Source of the DNA: Micromonospora alfalfae
GTDB taxonomy: Bacteria; Actinomycetota; Actinomycetes; Mycobacteriales; Micromonosporaceae
Reading direction: 5' to 3'
NCBI RefSeq assembly: GCF_022230925.1
Contig: NZ_JAKKFH010000015.1
Span: 1-64,000, forward strand
DNA: 64,000 bases
Part shown: piece after piece, positions 49,690-58,556 of the stretch
How positions within the stretch are numbered: the first letter of the stretch is position 1
How the letters are laid out: every line of letters starts with the position of its first letter
Position numbers and translations under genes: made by a program
The notes under the pieces: model-generated
What the model was told of the DNA's origin: nothing
Seen by the model: the letters and a program-made list of their open reading frames with translations, nothing else
Database searches by the model: none

Positions 49690-52600
49690 TCAGGTCAGCC
49701 CGACGGTCTCGATGTCGCACTCGATGCGCCGCTGACCCCGCGCGGCGTCCACCTCCGGGTGGTCCGGCCCGAACAACGCCTCCAGCGCCGCGGCGGCCTC
49801 GTCGAGCAGCTCGCGGCCCCGAGCCTCCTCGCCGACCTCGATCAGATCGACCGACGCGTTGACCGCACAATAGAGCGTGTATGGATGCCCCGGCCCACGC
49901 AGGCGACGCGAGTCCTCGAGGATCGCCTCGGAGAGCACCTGCGCCTGCTCCAGCCGGTGTGACCGGACCAGGTTGATCGCCTGCGCGGAGCGCGCGCTCA
50001 GCAGGTACGGATGGGTGGGCGGCAACGCCTCGCCCATCGCCTGCAACGTGGCCGCACCCAACTCCCGCGCCTCACGGTCGAAGTTGCGCGCCCGCAGGAT
50101 CACCCCGAGGTTGACCGCAGCGCAGAGCGTGACCGGATGCCGCTCCCCGAAGACGGCTCGGAAGGTGGTGTGCCCCTGGGCGGCCAGGGCGTACGCCTGG
50201 GTCGCGTCGCCCGCTGCGCGCATGGCGTTGGCGCAGGTCATGCCCGCCTCCGCGGCCAGCACATGATCGGTGCCGAAGCGGCGGGTCACCAACCGGTAGT
50301 TGGCCGCGCCCTCGGTCACTGCGGCGTCGAGCTGCCCGGTCTTGCGCAGGCAGGCGATGTGGATGCAGGTGGCCCGCAGCACTGTGAGGTGCTCGGCGCC
50401 CAGCAGCGACCGCTGCACCGGCAGGGAGCTGTCCAGCAGTTCCAGCGCGTCGGCGTACCGGCCCAGGAGGTAGAGGTCGCGCGCCTGGGCCTCCTGGGCC
50501 AGCACCAGTGAATAGGTGCCGTCCTCCGCGGCCGCACCGGCGTGCCGCGCCACTTCGAGGTTGAGGTCGTACGCCCCTTCGAAGTCACCGATCAGGCGAA
50601 GGTTGATCGCCATCGAGTTCATCACCCGCAGCGTGCTCGGGTGCCCGTCGCCGAGCACCCGGCGGTGCACGTCGAGGTTGCGCCGGTCCAGGTCGGCGGC
50701 GGCCGCGAAGTCCCCGAGCCGCCGCAGGTCCGCGCCGACGCTGTTCGCCGCGCCCAGTGTGTACTCGTGCTCCTCACCGAGGCTCGTCCGCATCCGCTCC
50801 AGCGCTTCGAGGCCGAACGCGGCCGCGCGCGGGTCGGCGAGCAACCGCAGGGCGTCCGCGTACCGGCGCATCGCCAGCAGGGTCAGCGGATCGCCGCTGC
50901 GCTGGCCGTCTGGACCGGGCTGGTCCCAGGCGGCCAGGATCTCCTCCGCGAAGTCCCGACAGCCTTCGAAGTCACCAAGGTTGTAGATGTAGCGCAGCTG
51001 GTCCATCGCCGTCCGGCGGGCGTCGATGTCACCGTGGATCAGACCGGCGACACGGACGTGTGGCGCGATGTCGGCATGGCGGGGCCAGGTGCTCCGGTCG
51101 TCGGGGAAGCCCGGGTTGGCGGCAGCGAGCAGCCGGCGGGCATTCGTCAGCGGGCCGTCGTCGCCCTGCTCGGCGAGCCCTTCCCGGATGACCGCCTGCA
51201 CCAGTCGATGCACCTGTACGTGCCGGCTGGCATTGTCCGCCTTCGCGAGCCCGAGCGACGCCAGTTGCCGGATGGCCCGGGCTATGTCGTTGCGCTCCTG
51301 GAGGCTGGTGCGCAGCGGTTCGTCCAACCCGGCGCGGCGCCCCTCCCAGAGCAGGCGCATCGGGACCGGGTCGGGGCTGAGGAAGGCGAGTAGCTGGATC
51401 AGCTGCGCGGCGGCCGGGTTCTGCTCGCGTATCGCGGCGAGTGCCATCGACACCACAGTCAACACGGTGCCCCGGTACTGCCGGGGTTGCCCCTCACCCA
51501 GCAGCTCCCGGGCGTGTTCCTTGAGGTCGACGAGGTATTCGTCGACCGACGACAGCATGGTGAGCAGCCAACTGACTGCCTGCTCCAGGGCGAGTGGCAG
51601 GTCGCCGAGCTCCGCGGCGAGCCGGCGGGCCTCGTCAGGGCTGGTCGTGGGACGCCGCTTGAGCAGCAGTTCCACACTCTCGGCTCGGGTGAACACGTCG
51701 ACGTCCAGGGTCAGGGCGCTCGCCGACCAGGCCATGTTCCGTGATGTGACGAGGACGTGGCCGCGTTCGCCGACGAGGTTCGACGAGGGCATGAGTGGAG
51801 CCAGCTCGTGCGGGTCGTCGGCGTTGTCGTAGACCAGCAGCCAACTGAGCGAACTCGTCGACAGCGAGTCGAGGACCGTGCGCACGGTCTGCTCCAGGCT
51901 GGCGCTCGCGGCCAGGCCGAGCCGCTCGCCGAGGGCCGCGATCGAGCTACGCAGCGCACTGAGATCCTCGGCGGCCATCCACCAGATCAGCTGGTAACGG
52001 TCCGCGTACCGGTAGGCGAACTCGACAGCGAGCTGGGTCTTGCCGACCCCACCGACACCGCGCAGCGCCGCTTCCGGCAGCACCGAGGCCCGGTGCTGTG
52101 ACGACAGCAGCTCGTCGAGCGCGACGAGCTGTTTCTCCCGGCCGGTGAAGTACAGGTTGCGCGGTGGGACGCCGCCCCGGATGAGAGTTCGGGATCGCTG
52201 GGGCGTCGTCTCCTCGATGATGATCGTCCTGCGCATGTCGGATTCAGGTTCCTCTCCACCGGTCTCGGCCGGTGCCGCCTGGTGCGGGGATCGTAGCGAC
52301 GTCCAGTGCGCCTTCGCAGCCATGCGCGATTCGTCGAGATCGGCGGTGGTGAGCCGCAGGGCCGCCGCCGCGTCCCGCAACCACTGCTCGAGCGGCTTGC
52401 TGCCCGACTCGAGGCCGGTGAGGACCAGGACCGCCAGCGCCACGGCGGCCGGGACCCGCCAGTCACCCACCGGTTGCCAGCCGACGGCCTCCACCAGGCC
52501 GGGCATGTCCTCCGGTGACAGCTGATGATCCGCGACTGCCTCGACGGCCGCGGTCAACACCTCGGGCGGGACGTCGGTGAGCAACTGCGCGAGGAGCCAG

Positions 52601-52890
52601 GAGAGGTAGATCTGCTGGGCGGAGGTGACCGCGCTGGCACCCGGGTGGAAGTTGGCGATGACCTGCAACAGCGTCGCCATGCCCCGGGGCTCCTGGGCGC
52701 AGGTGCGCACGATGCGGTAGACGTCGTACCGGACCTCGGAGTGCCGGGGCACCGACAGTCGCTTGCGCAGCTCCCCCTCGACCTCGTCGAGGTAGAGCGA
52801 ACGGGTGCTCCCGTCATTGATCGAACTCATCGAGAGCAGTGCGTCACAGATGGCTTGCACCTGGGCGCTCGGCATCCGGGGCGTCGTCAC
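49690..52890 (-). CDS. Adaptor-STAND NTPase-TPR protein (FxsT-like)
   Basis: A 1066-aa protein. Residues 10-100 and about 100-190 are helical modules resembling effector-associated adaptor domains (STRSLYLDEVEGELRKRLSV, then ARTCAQ-like and IANFHPG). An NB-ARC-type STAND core follows: RNLYFTGREKQLVALDELL, P-loop GVGGVGKTQ (278-286), WLLVYDNADD (Walker B) and GDLPLALEQAVSWLL. The C-terminal 400 residues are TPRs (LGEEHEYTLGAANSVGADLR-type units). It matches proteins annotated as FxSxx-COOH system TPR proteins. Its GTG start overlaps the protease stop by 4 bp. Confidence 0.85.
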   Translation of the reverse strand: MTTPRMPSAQVQAICDALLSMSSINDGSTRSLYLDEVEGELRKRLSVPRHSEVRYDVYRIVRTCAQEPRGMATLLQVIANFHPGASAVTSAQQIYLSWLLAQLLTDVPPEVLTAAVEAVADHQLSPEDMPGLVEAVGWQPVGDWRVPAAVALAVLVLTGLESGSKPLEQWLRDAAAALRLTTADLDESRMAAKAHWTSLRSPHQAAPAETGGEEPESDMRRTIIIEETTPQRSRTLIRGGVPPRNLYFTGREKQLVALDELLSSQHRASVLPEAALRGVGGVGKTQLAVEFAYRYADRYQLIWWMAAEDLSALRSSIAALGERLGLAASASLEQTVRTVLDSLSTSSLSWLLVYDNADDPHELAPLMPSSNLVGERGHVLVTSRNMAWSASALTLDVDVFTRAESVELLLKRRPTTSPDEARRLAAELGDLPLALEQAVSWLLTMLSSVDEYLVDLKEHARELLGEGQPRQYRGTVLTVVSMALAAIREQNPAAAQLIQLLAFLSPDPVPMRLLWEGRRAGLDEPLRTSLQERNDIARAIRQLASLGLAKADNASRHVQVHRLVQAVIREGLAEQGDDGPLTNARRLLAAANPGFPDDRSTWPRHADIAPHVRVAGLIHGDIDARRTAMDQLRYIYNLGDFEGCRDFAEEILAAWDQPGPDGQRSGDPLTLLAMRRYADALRLLADPRAAAFGLEALERMRTSLGEEHEYTLGAANSVGADLRRLGDFAAAADLDRRNLDVHRRVLGDGHPSTLRVMNSMAINLRLIGDFEGAYDLNLEVARHAGAAAEDGTYSLVLAQEAQARDLYLLGRYADALELLDSSLPVQRSLLGAEHLTVLRATCIHIACLRKTGQLDAAVTEGAANYRLVTRRFGTDHVLAAEAGMTCANAMRAAGDATQAYALAAQGHTTFRAVFGERHPVTLCAAVNLGVILRARNFDREARELGAATLQAMGEALPPTHPYLLSARSAQAINLVRSHRLEQAQVLSEAILEDSRRLRGPGHPYTLYCAVNASVDLIEVGEEARGRELLDEAAAALEALFGPDHPEVDAARGQRRIECDIETVGLT

Positions 52891-53849
52891 CGATTGTCCT
52901 CCGTACCCGTCAGCAGACCGAGGCTCTCGGCAAGGTCACGGAAGGCCCGCAGTGGCCTACTCGTCGGCCCTTCCGTCAACAGCAGGACGCGATAGAGAGC
53001 AGCGATCCCGTCCTCGTATTCTAAGGCCGTCCGGATCAGGCCGAACATGTCTAGACCCAATGGCCCGAATGGGTTCACCATCCGACCGATGTGTGGTGGC
53101 AGCGACTGAATGACCAATTGACGGCTGTCGGGGTGCCGGAGTACCGGGATTTCCTCCAACAGTCGGGCCAGCGCCATCTTCTGCGCGAATGAGAGCGTCC
53201 GGGGCGTCGCCCGGGCGACGGCCGCCAACGGGCCGGACGGCAGCAGGGCAGGCGGCAACAGGCCGGACGGCAGCAGGGCACGCCACTGCCCGACTGGCAA
53301 CATCCAGCCGACCAACTGCTGGCCGACGCTCGCGCGGGCCAGCACCATGCCCACCACGGCGCCATCCGGCGCGTACACCCCGGAACCGCTGAACCCCCTG
53401 TCGATTCCGGCCGTGGCAGGGGAAATTCGGTCGAGTTGCCGCCATCCGGTGCCGCCGTCGACCGGGCCGACGGCCCGCGCCAGCACCATGACGGACGCCG
53501 GGGTGTTGGCCGGAAAACCCACGATCCGCACGTCGAACTCGTCGTCGCCACGATCCGCCAGGGTGGCGGGGGCGGACGGCAGCGGTGTGGCACAGCGCAG
53601 GACCGCCAGGTCGCCGTCGCCGGCCGGGCCGACACCCCGGGACCAGGTCACCTCTGCGGCGACCCGGGTGCCGGGGTGGCTCGGTGTGTCGACGAGCACC
53701 CCGGGCGGGCCGGCCCCGGTGCCGTCATCGACCACATGCCAGCAGGTCAGCACCAGGTCACTGGTCAACTGGATGCCCGCGCCGACGACCGACGAGGAGT
53801 GGCCACCGAGTATCCGCACCCGGCCGGCGAGCGACCGGGTGCCGGTCAT
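52887..53849 (-). CDS. Trypsin-like protease with C-terminal adaptor-like domain
   Basis: A 320-aa protein. The chymotrypsin-fold domain has H38 (LVLTCWHVV), D80 (GDGDLAVLRC) and S154 (RGFSGSGVYA) as a likely triad. No signal peptide is present, so it appears cytoplasmic. Residues from about 215 on (LARLLEEIPVLRHPDSRQLV, GRMVNPFGPLGLDMFGLIRT) resemble an effector-associated domain like that at the N terminus of the STAND-TPR partner, suggesting homotypic recruitment. ATG at 53849 overlaps the 22-aa ORF's stop by 4 bp. Predicted effector of a conflict system. Confidence 0.83.
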   Translation of the reverse strand: MTGTRSLAGRVRILGGHSSSVVGAGIQLTSDLVLTCWHVVDDGTGAGPPGVLVDTPSHPGTRVAAEVTWSRGVGPAGDGDLAVLRCATPLPSAPATLADRGDDEFDVRIVGFPANTPASVMVLARAVGPVDGGTGWRQLDRISPATAGIDRGFSGSGVYAPDGAVVGMVLARASVGQQLVGWMLPVGQWRALLPSGLLPPALLPSGPLAAVARATPRTLSFAQKMALARLLEEIPVLRHPDSRQLVIQSLPPHIGRMVNPFGPLGLDMFGLIRTALEYEDGIAALYRVLLLTEGPTSRPLRAFRDLAESLGLLTGTEDNR

Positions 53850-53914
53850 CCGTGCTCCGCCAACCACTCGGCCAGGACGGCCGGCGGCCGGATACCGACG
53901 CTGCGGTCAGTCAT
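53846..53914 (-). CDS. 22-aa mini-ORF bridging Trypco1 and protease genes
   Basis: An ATG at 53914 opens a 22-codon frame (MTDRSVGIRPPAVL... ending WLAEHG) that ends in a TGA overlapping the protease ATG by 4 bp. Its start overlaps the end of the Trypco1 gene by 8 bp. The arrangement fits translational coupling, so it may be a real micropeptide or merely a coupling device. It is too short for the usual gene finders. Confidence 0.45.
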   Translation of the reverse strand: MTDRSVGIRPPAVLAEWLAEHG

Positions 53915-54275
53915 GCGCGGCGGCCTCCTGCGCGCCGGCCCCGTCCTCACCCGGCGACGGCAGCGCCGGGACGGGCGAGGTCCAGATCAGCTTGACCTTG
54001 AGGTGGCCCTGCGCGCTGGTACGAGCGACGACCGCACCAGCCTCCGCGGTGAGGGTGACGCCGATCTCGACCTCCACCTGATCGGGGCGCACCGCCACCC
54101 CGCGGACCACGCCCAGCGCGGCGTCGAGCGCGGGCCTGATGTGGGCCAGTGCCATTTCCAGCGTCTGCCGGGCGGGGCGGATCCGGTCGAGCAGACCGAC
54201 CCGTTCCAGATCGGTGCCAGCGTGTTCCTCGACGAGGAGGACGCCCTGATCAGTCTCGAAACGAAGGAGATCCGC
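53907..54275 (-). CDS. Trypco1 (CU044_2847) family protein
   Basis: A 122-aa protein of the trypsin-co-occurring domain 1 family (formerly CU044_2847). ADLLRFETDQGVLLVEEHAG is the family opening, and the end has VEVEIGVTLTAEAGAVVART, AQGHLKVKLIWTS. The GTG at 54275 gives the normal family start. It is the first gene of an operon with a trypsin-like protease and a STAND-TPR protein, the context for which the family is named. Function unknown. Confidence 0.82.
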   Translation of the reverse strand, partial: ADLLRFETDQGVLLVEEHAGTDLERVGLLDRIRPARQTLEMALAHIRPALDAALGVVRGVAVRPDQVEVEIGVTLTAEAGAVVARTSAQGHLKVKLIWTSPVPALPSPGEDGAGAQEAAAHD

Positions 54276-54408
54276 CACGTGACGAATTCTCGCCGAAAGA
54301 TCGTTCGGAATTGGTGTCAGATCACTGACAGGAGTCATTGCGTGCACCCTGCGCCGACACCTGACACATCTGCTTGCCATCACCACTGCGGCCTGTCAGC
54401 CTGACGCA

Positions 54409-55173
54409 ATGCAGGACACGACGACCTTCCAGGATCTGCTCCGCGAAGGTGTCGACGCATCCGTGGACGGTTGGGACTTCTCCTGGTTCGACGGCCGCGC
54501 GACAGAACAGCGGCCGTCCTGGGGATATCTGAAACTCATGGCAGCCCAAATGGGGGTGGCCCGCGCCGCACTGGACATCCAGACCGGCGGCGGCGAGGTG
54601 CTCTCCGAGGTGCCGGCATTCCCACCGGTGACAGTGGCCACCGAACACTGGCCGCCCAACCTCCAACTGGCCCGACGCGCGCTCGAACCGCGCGGCGTAC
54701 GGGTGGTCGACGTTGCCGAGGACGCTCCGTTCCCGTTTCCCGACGAGACGTTCGACCTTGTGGTGAGCCGGCATCCCAACGTTGTGCTCTGGGACGAGAT
54801 CGCACGGGTGCTCACTCCCGGCGGGCGGTACCTGGCCCAGCAGATCGGCCCCGGCTCGAACCGCGAGCTGGCCCAGTTCCTCACGGGTCCCCGCGAGATC
54901 GGTGACGAACGCAGCCCGGCCCGCGCCGCCGCCGACGCGCGAGCCGCCGGCCTGGTCATCGACGAGCTGCGGCACGAAGCGCTGCCGACCACCTTCAACG
55001 ACGTGGCAGCGGTGGTGCACTTCCTCCGCAAAGTCATCTGGACGGTGCCGGACTTCACCGTGGACCGCTACCGGGCCCGCCTCGCCGATCTGCACGACCA
55101 CATCCGTCGCCACGGTCCGTTCGTGGCCCACGCCCAGCGCATCCTGGTCCGGGCGCACAAGCCCGAGCACTGA
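54409..55173 (+). CDS. Class I SAM-dependent methyltransferase
   Basis: A 254-aa methyltransferase. The Rossmann core has ALDIQTGGGEVLSEV (motif I, glycine-rich), VRVVDVAEDAPFPFPDETFD (motif II to III) and IARVLTPGGRYLAQQIGPGS (motif post-I loop and strand 5). It starts at ATG 54409, divergent from the Trypco1 operon. The substrate is probably small; family members are common in actinomycetes. Confidence 0.82.
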   Translation: MQDTTTFQDLLREGVDASVDGWDFSWFDGRATEQRPSWGYLKLMAAQMGVARAALDIQTGGGEVLSEVPAFPPVTVATEHWPPNLQLARRALEPRGVRVVDVAEDAPFPFPDETFDLVVSRHPNVVLWDEIARVLTPGGRYLAQQIGPGSNRELAQFLTGPREIGDERSPARAAADARAAGLVIDELRHEALPTTFNDVAAVVHFLRKVIWTVPDFTVDRYRARLADLHDHIRRHGPFVAHAQRILVRAHKPEH

Positions 55174-55245
55174 CGCGAACGCGCCTGCGCCGCTGGCCGG
55201 ATTTCACCCGTTTCCGCCGGGTGTCTGGTGGGTAGGGCCCCGTTC

Positions 55246-55512
55246 ATGGACACGAACACAAAAGCCCACCTGGTGGGCGGCCCCCGAGACGGCAGCACCC
55301 ACGAGACCGGCAACGAGGCACTCGTCGAGGTGGAGATCGACGGCCTGATGCACCGCTACATAAAGACCACCAAGCAGCACGACGATGGTCGACCGCTCTA
55401 CAACTACGACGGGGCGGTCGCCCCGGACGGCGGCGAGCCCGGCGTCGAGGATCCGGCCGCCCGGGTCGCGTCGCCCCGGGCCGACGCCGAGGGGCACGGC
55501 GGCACCCACTGA
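55246..55512 (+). CDS. Small conserved hypothetical protein
   Basis: An 88-aa protein with AHLVGGPRDGSTHETGNEAL followed by VEVEIDGLMHRYIKTTKQHD, similar to short actinobacterial proteins that begin xLxGGPxDG. No function known. The tail is acidic and Gly-rich, likely disordered. ATG 55246 chosen over a GTG at 55228. A strong bidirectional terminator follows. Confidence 0.65.
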   Translation: MDTNTKAHLVGGPRDGSTHETGNEALVEVEIDGLMHRYIKTTKQHDDGRPLYNYDGAVAPDGGEPGVEDPAARVASPRADAEGHGGTH

Positions 55513-55631
55513 CCGCCGCACCATCGGGATCACGCGAGCCCACGAAGGAGGTACCGGTCGGAGCGGCCGGCCACGGATGAACCGCGGCCGGCGGGGTAAG
55601 CAGCGACAGTGCCTGGTGGGGAGACGACCGG

Positions 55632-55671
55632 GTGCACGGGTGGGCGGTCCTGGACCGGCCCACCCGTGCAC
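55632..55671. terminator. Bidirectional terminator
   Basis: A long hairpin between convergent genes: GTGCACGGGTGGGC (55632-55645) pairs with GCCCACCCGTGCAC (55658-55671), and GGTCC/GGACC extend it in the middle with a one-base loop. It probably ends transcription from both sides. Confidence 0.8.
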
Positions 55672-55677
55672 ACCCGG

Positions 55678-56223
55678 TCAGTTCGAGGAGATCCAGTTCC
55701 AGGCCGAGACGACCCACTCGGTCTGCTGGAGCCACGCCACCCCGAGGCCGACGAGGAACACCGCCGTCGCCAGGTGCGCACCTCGGGCGCTGCGCCGGAC
55801 CCGGCCCAGCTGCCGCTCCAGCACCACCCGGCCGACCAGCCGGAACAGGGCGAACAGGCCGGCCGCCACCAGCAGGCTGAGTACCAGCACCAGCAGCGGG
55901 CCGCTCAGGTCACCCTGGCCGGACAGCGCCCAGATCCCCCAGCACACGAACGCGAAGAGGCCTGCCGCAGCGCTCCATTCACCGCCGCGCCGCAGCTGCG
56001 CCATCCGGGAGCTGAGCGAGCGGCGGGGCACCGGCTCACCGGGCCAACCGGTGCCGGTCGGCTCCTGCTCTACCACCGGGAACGGCTCCGTCCGCGGGGT
56101 GCGCGGCTCCCCCACCGGAGCGACCCCCCGGCGGAACCCGTCACGCTGCGGCGGCACCCCGACGCCGGCCTGCGGTGGCACCTCCACGGTCCGCTCCGCC
56201 CACGGCTGCGTCTGGTCTGCCAT
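55678..56223 (-). CDS. Membrane protein with Pro-rich N terminus, hypothetical
   Basis: A 181-aa protein from ATG 56223. Residues 1-75 are Pro/Arg/Glu-rich and likely disordered, followed by three hydrophobic helices: AAGLFAFVCWGIWALSG, LLVLVLSLLVAAGLFALF and AVFLVGLGVAWLQQ. No known function. Divergent from the next small gene. Confidence 0.62.
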   Translation of the reverse strand: MADQTQPWAERTVEVPPQAGVGVPPQRDGFRRGVAPVGEPRTPRTEPFPVVEQEPTGTGWPGEPVPRRSLSSRMAQLRRGGEWSAAAGLFAFVCWGIWALSGQGDLSGPLLVLVLSLLVAAGLFALFRLVGRVVLERQLGRVRRSARGAHLATAVFLVGLGVAWLQQTEWVVSAWNWISSN

Positions 56224-56362
56224 CTCGTCCTCCCCCTGACCGACGGCAACAGCACCGCCTTGATTCGAGGGTAGCCAGCCGGCAAATCGGTCGCCGACCC
56301 CGGCCGGGGCGCGCGGCCCCGCGACGGTGCCGGATCGAACCCGGCCAGGGTACGGTCGGCTG

Positions 56363-56704
56363 ATGGGTGACCCCGAGCGACGACGGCGACGGCTGCGCCA
56401 CCACCCCGACACCGAGACGACCCGACCGGGTGCGGACGGCCCGACGGTCAGCACCCCGGGCGTGCACGACGGTGACGAGCCGCCGCCGCGACGCAGGAGC
56501 ACCGGCGGCGACGAGCGCGACGGCGAGCGGGGGCTGCGCGGATTGGTCGGCTCCGGCTCGTCCCAGGTGGGACTGAGTGCCGCGCTACGGGCCCGGGACG
56601 CGGCCCGCCCCACCGACGACGACCTGGCCGAGGCGGAAGCCCGGGTGGTGGTCGTCCGGCGAAACTGGGTGCCCCGCGAGGAGCTGCCCCGCTCGCCGCG
56701 CTGA
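56363..56704 (+). CDS. Charged hypothetical protein
   Basis: A 113-aa protein from ATG 56363. It is rich in Arg, Asp and Gly and probably disordered for the first 60 residues. A more ordered end reads GLSAALRARDAARPTDDDLA, RVVVVRRNWVPREELP. Similar short proteins with such endings are common in Micromonosporaceae. Function unknown. Confidence 0.55.
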   Translation: MGDPERRRRRLRHHPDTETTRPGADGPTVSTPGVHDGDEPPPRRRSTGGDERDGERGLRGLVGSGSSQVGLSAALRARDAARPTDDDLAEAEARVVVVRRNWVPREELPRSPR

Positions 56705-56715
56705 ACGCCGCACTG

Positions 56716-57183
56716 TCAGGGCAGGTCGGGCAGCTTCCGGGTCCGCTCGTACTCGGCCACCTGGGTGATCCGACGAGCGTGCCGCTCGTTGCCGGAGAAC
56801 GGTGTGTTCAGGAACGCCTCGACAATGCCGGTCGCCTCGTCCAGCGTGTGCTGGCGGGCACCGATGGCGACGACGTTCGCGTCGTTGTGCTGGCGGGCCA
56901 GCTGAGCGGTCTCGACGCTCCAGGCCAGCGCGGCGCGGACGCCGGCGACCTTGTTCGCGGCGATCTGCTCACCGTTGCCGGAACCACCGATGACCACTCC
57001 GAGGCCCGTCTCGTCGGCCACCACCTGGTCGCCTGTGTGCAGGCAGAACGTGGGGTAGTCGTCGTCCGGGTCGTAGCTGTGCGGGCCGACGTCGACCACG
57101 TCGTAGCCCTGCATGGCCAGGTGGTTGGCCAGGTGCACCTTCAACTCGAAACCGGCGTGATCGGATCCCAGGTAGACGCGCAT
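56716..57183 (-). CDS. rpiB: Ribose-5-phosphate isomerase B
   Basis: A 155-aa RpiB-type isomerase interconverting ribose-5-phosphate and ribulose-5-phosphate in the pentose phosphate pathway. MRVYLGSDHAGFELK is the substrate-binding N terminus (SDHAG), GLGVVIGGSGNGEQIAANK is the anion-hole/catalytic loop and ALAWSVETAQLARQHNDANV is typical. A Gly-Ser replaces the usual CGTG Cys, as is seen in the actinobacterial/Mycobacterium type that uses a Glu base. Full length. Start at ATG 57183. Confidence 0.93.
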   Translation of the reverse strand: MRVYLGSDHAGFELKVHLANHLAMQGYDVVDVGPHSYDPDDDYPTFCLHTGDQVVADETGLGVVIGGSGNGEQIAANKVAGVRAALAWSVETAQLARQHNDANVVAIGARQHTLDEATGIVEAFLNTPFSGNERHARRITQVAEYERTRKLPDLP

Positions 57184-57267
57184 ACCGGGCAGTCTGTCAG
57201 GCCGCGCTCGGGGACGTCACAGGGGCGTCCCCGAGCCGGGTTCGTCACACGGTCGTGGGGATGATGC

Positions 57268-58467
57268 TCAACGCGGCAGCTCGGCGACGACCAGCCCGCC
57301 GCGCGCCTTCGGGGTGAACCAGGTGCTCTTGCGGGGCATCTTTTCCCTGGCCAGGTTGACCGCGACGAAATCTGCCACTGTCACCGGCGCGATCAGGATG
57401 GCCAGCTCGGCCCGGCCGGCGTCGACCTCACCGGTGAGCCAGCTCGCCGGGTAGTCACCGCCGACGTAGGTGATTCGCTTGTCGCCCGGGTCCAGACCGA
57501 GCGCGTCGCGCAGCACCAGCCGCTCGACCAGAGCGTGGTCCAGGTTTTCCAGGCGGGCGGAGGCGGTGGCGGGCAGGCGTACCGCGTACCCCTGGCCGTC
57601 GAGGCGGAGGTGCACGGTGCCGCCGGCCGCCGGGACCTCGACCGGGCCGTCGATCGGCTCGACCTCGGCGCCCGCGGCCCGCAGCCGGTCGAGCAGCTCG
57701 GCCGGGGTGGTGGTCAGCTCGCTGACCAGCCGGTTGTACGGCTGGATGGCCACCGACGCGGGGGTGGTGACAACGGCCAGGAAGCGCGGCAGCCCTCCGG
57801 TCTGGGCGGCCAGGCTGCGGTGGTTGCCGTCCGCGACGACCAGGTCCCCACCACCGGCGAGAGCCGTCAGCGTGGCCTGCTCCGGGCCCGGGCCGAGCAG
57901 CCAGATGGCGTGCGTGCGCCCCGCCTGGTCGGTGTCCGTCGCGGCGGGCGCACCTGCCGTGTCGGTCGCCGCCGCGAGCGCGGCGTGCAGCTCGTCGCCA
58001 CGCCCCGTCTGGAGCAGGAGTACGGGTGAGAGCAGGTGGCCCAGCGCGTCGGCCAGTGCCACCCGCTCGCGCACCTTGGCGATGAAGACGTCCTCGTTGC
58101 GGATGACCAGGCCTGGCTCGTCCGCCCGAGTGGAGATCTGGTCGGTGTCCACCATCGCGAACAGCCCGTACGCCGGCTCCTCGCCGGGCGCGCTGATCCG
58201 GTAGAGGACCACCACCTGCTCGGCGGGGGTGTAGCTGCCGTCGGCCTTGGCCTCGGCGAGGCGGGCCACCGCGTCCGGCAGCGCGTCGAGGAACGACTTG
58301 CCCAGGCTCTGCGGGGCGCGATGCGGCATCTCGATGCCGAGAGCGCTGTGCGGGTTCGACCCGATGATCGCGGTGATCTCCGCGTCGTCGGCGAACTCGT
58401 CGTAGTTTTGCGCGCCGGTGCCGCCAGTGGTGACCCAGGCCCGGGTGATCGGATGCACGACCGTCAT
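57268..58467 (-). CDS. DUF1015 family protein
   Basis: A 399-aa protein of the DUF1015 family. NYDEFADDAEITAIIGSNPH near the start, VVVLYRISAPGE in the middle and LVVADGNHRSLAAQ are typical, although the family's usual DGHHR is DGNHR here. The function is unknown; family members are near serine metabolism genes in some bacteria. ATG 58467 (MTVVHP) is preferred to one two codons upstream. Confidence 0.83.
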   Translation of the reverse strand: MTVVHPITRAWVTTGGTGAQNYDEFADDAEITAIIGSNPHSALGIEMPHRAPQSLGKSFLDALPDAVARLAEAKADGSYTPAEQVVVLYRISAPGEEPAYGLFAMVDTDQISTRADEPGLVIRNEDVFIAKVRERVALADALGHLLSPVLLLQTGRGDELHAALAAATDTAGAPAATDTDQAGRTHAIWLLGPGPEQATLTALAGGGDLVVADGNHRSLAAQTGGLPRFLAVVTTPASVAIQPYNRLVSELTTTPAELLDRLRAAGAEVEPIDGPVEVPAAGGTVHLRLDGQGYAVRLPATASARLENLDHALVERLVLRDALGLDPGDKRITYVGGDYPASWLTGEVDAGRAELAILIAPVTVADFVAVNLAREKMPRKSTWFTPKARGGLVVAELPR

Positions 58468-58556
58468 GCCCACTGACGCTACCGGCGACGATGTCGCCGC
58501 CGACGGGGACCCGCGGGGCGTCCACCAGATGAAAGCGACAGGTGGGGCCCGGCCGG

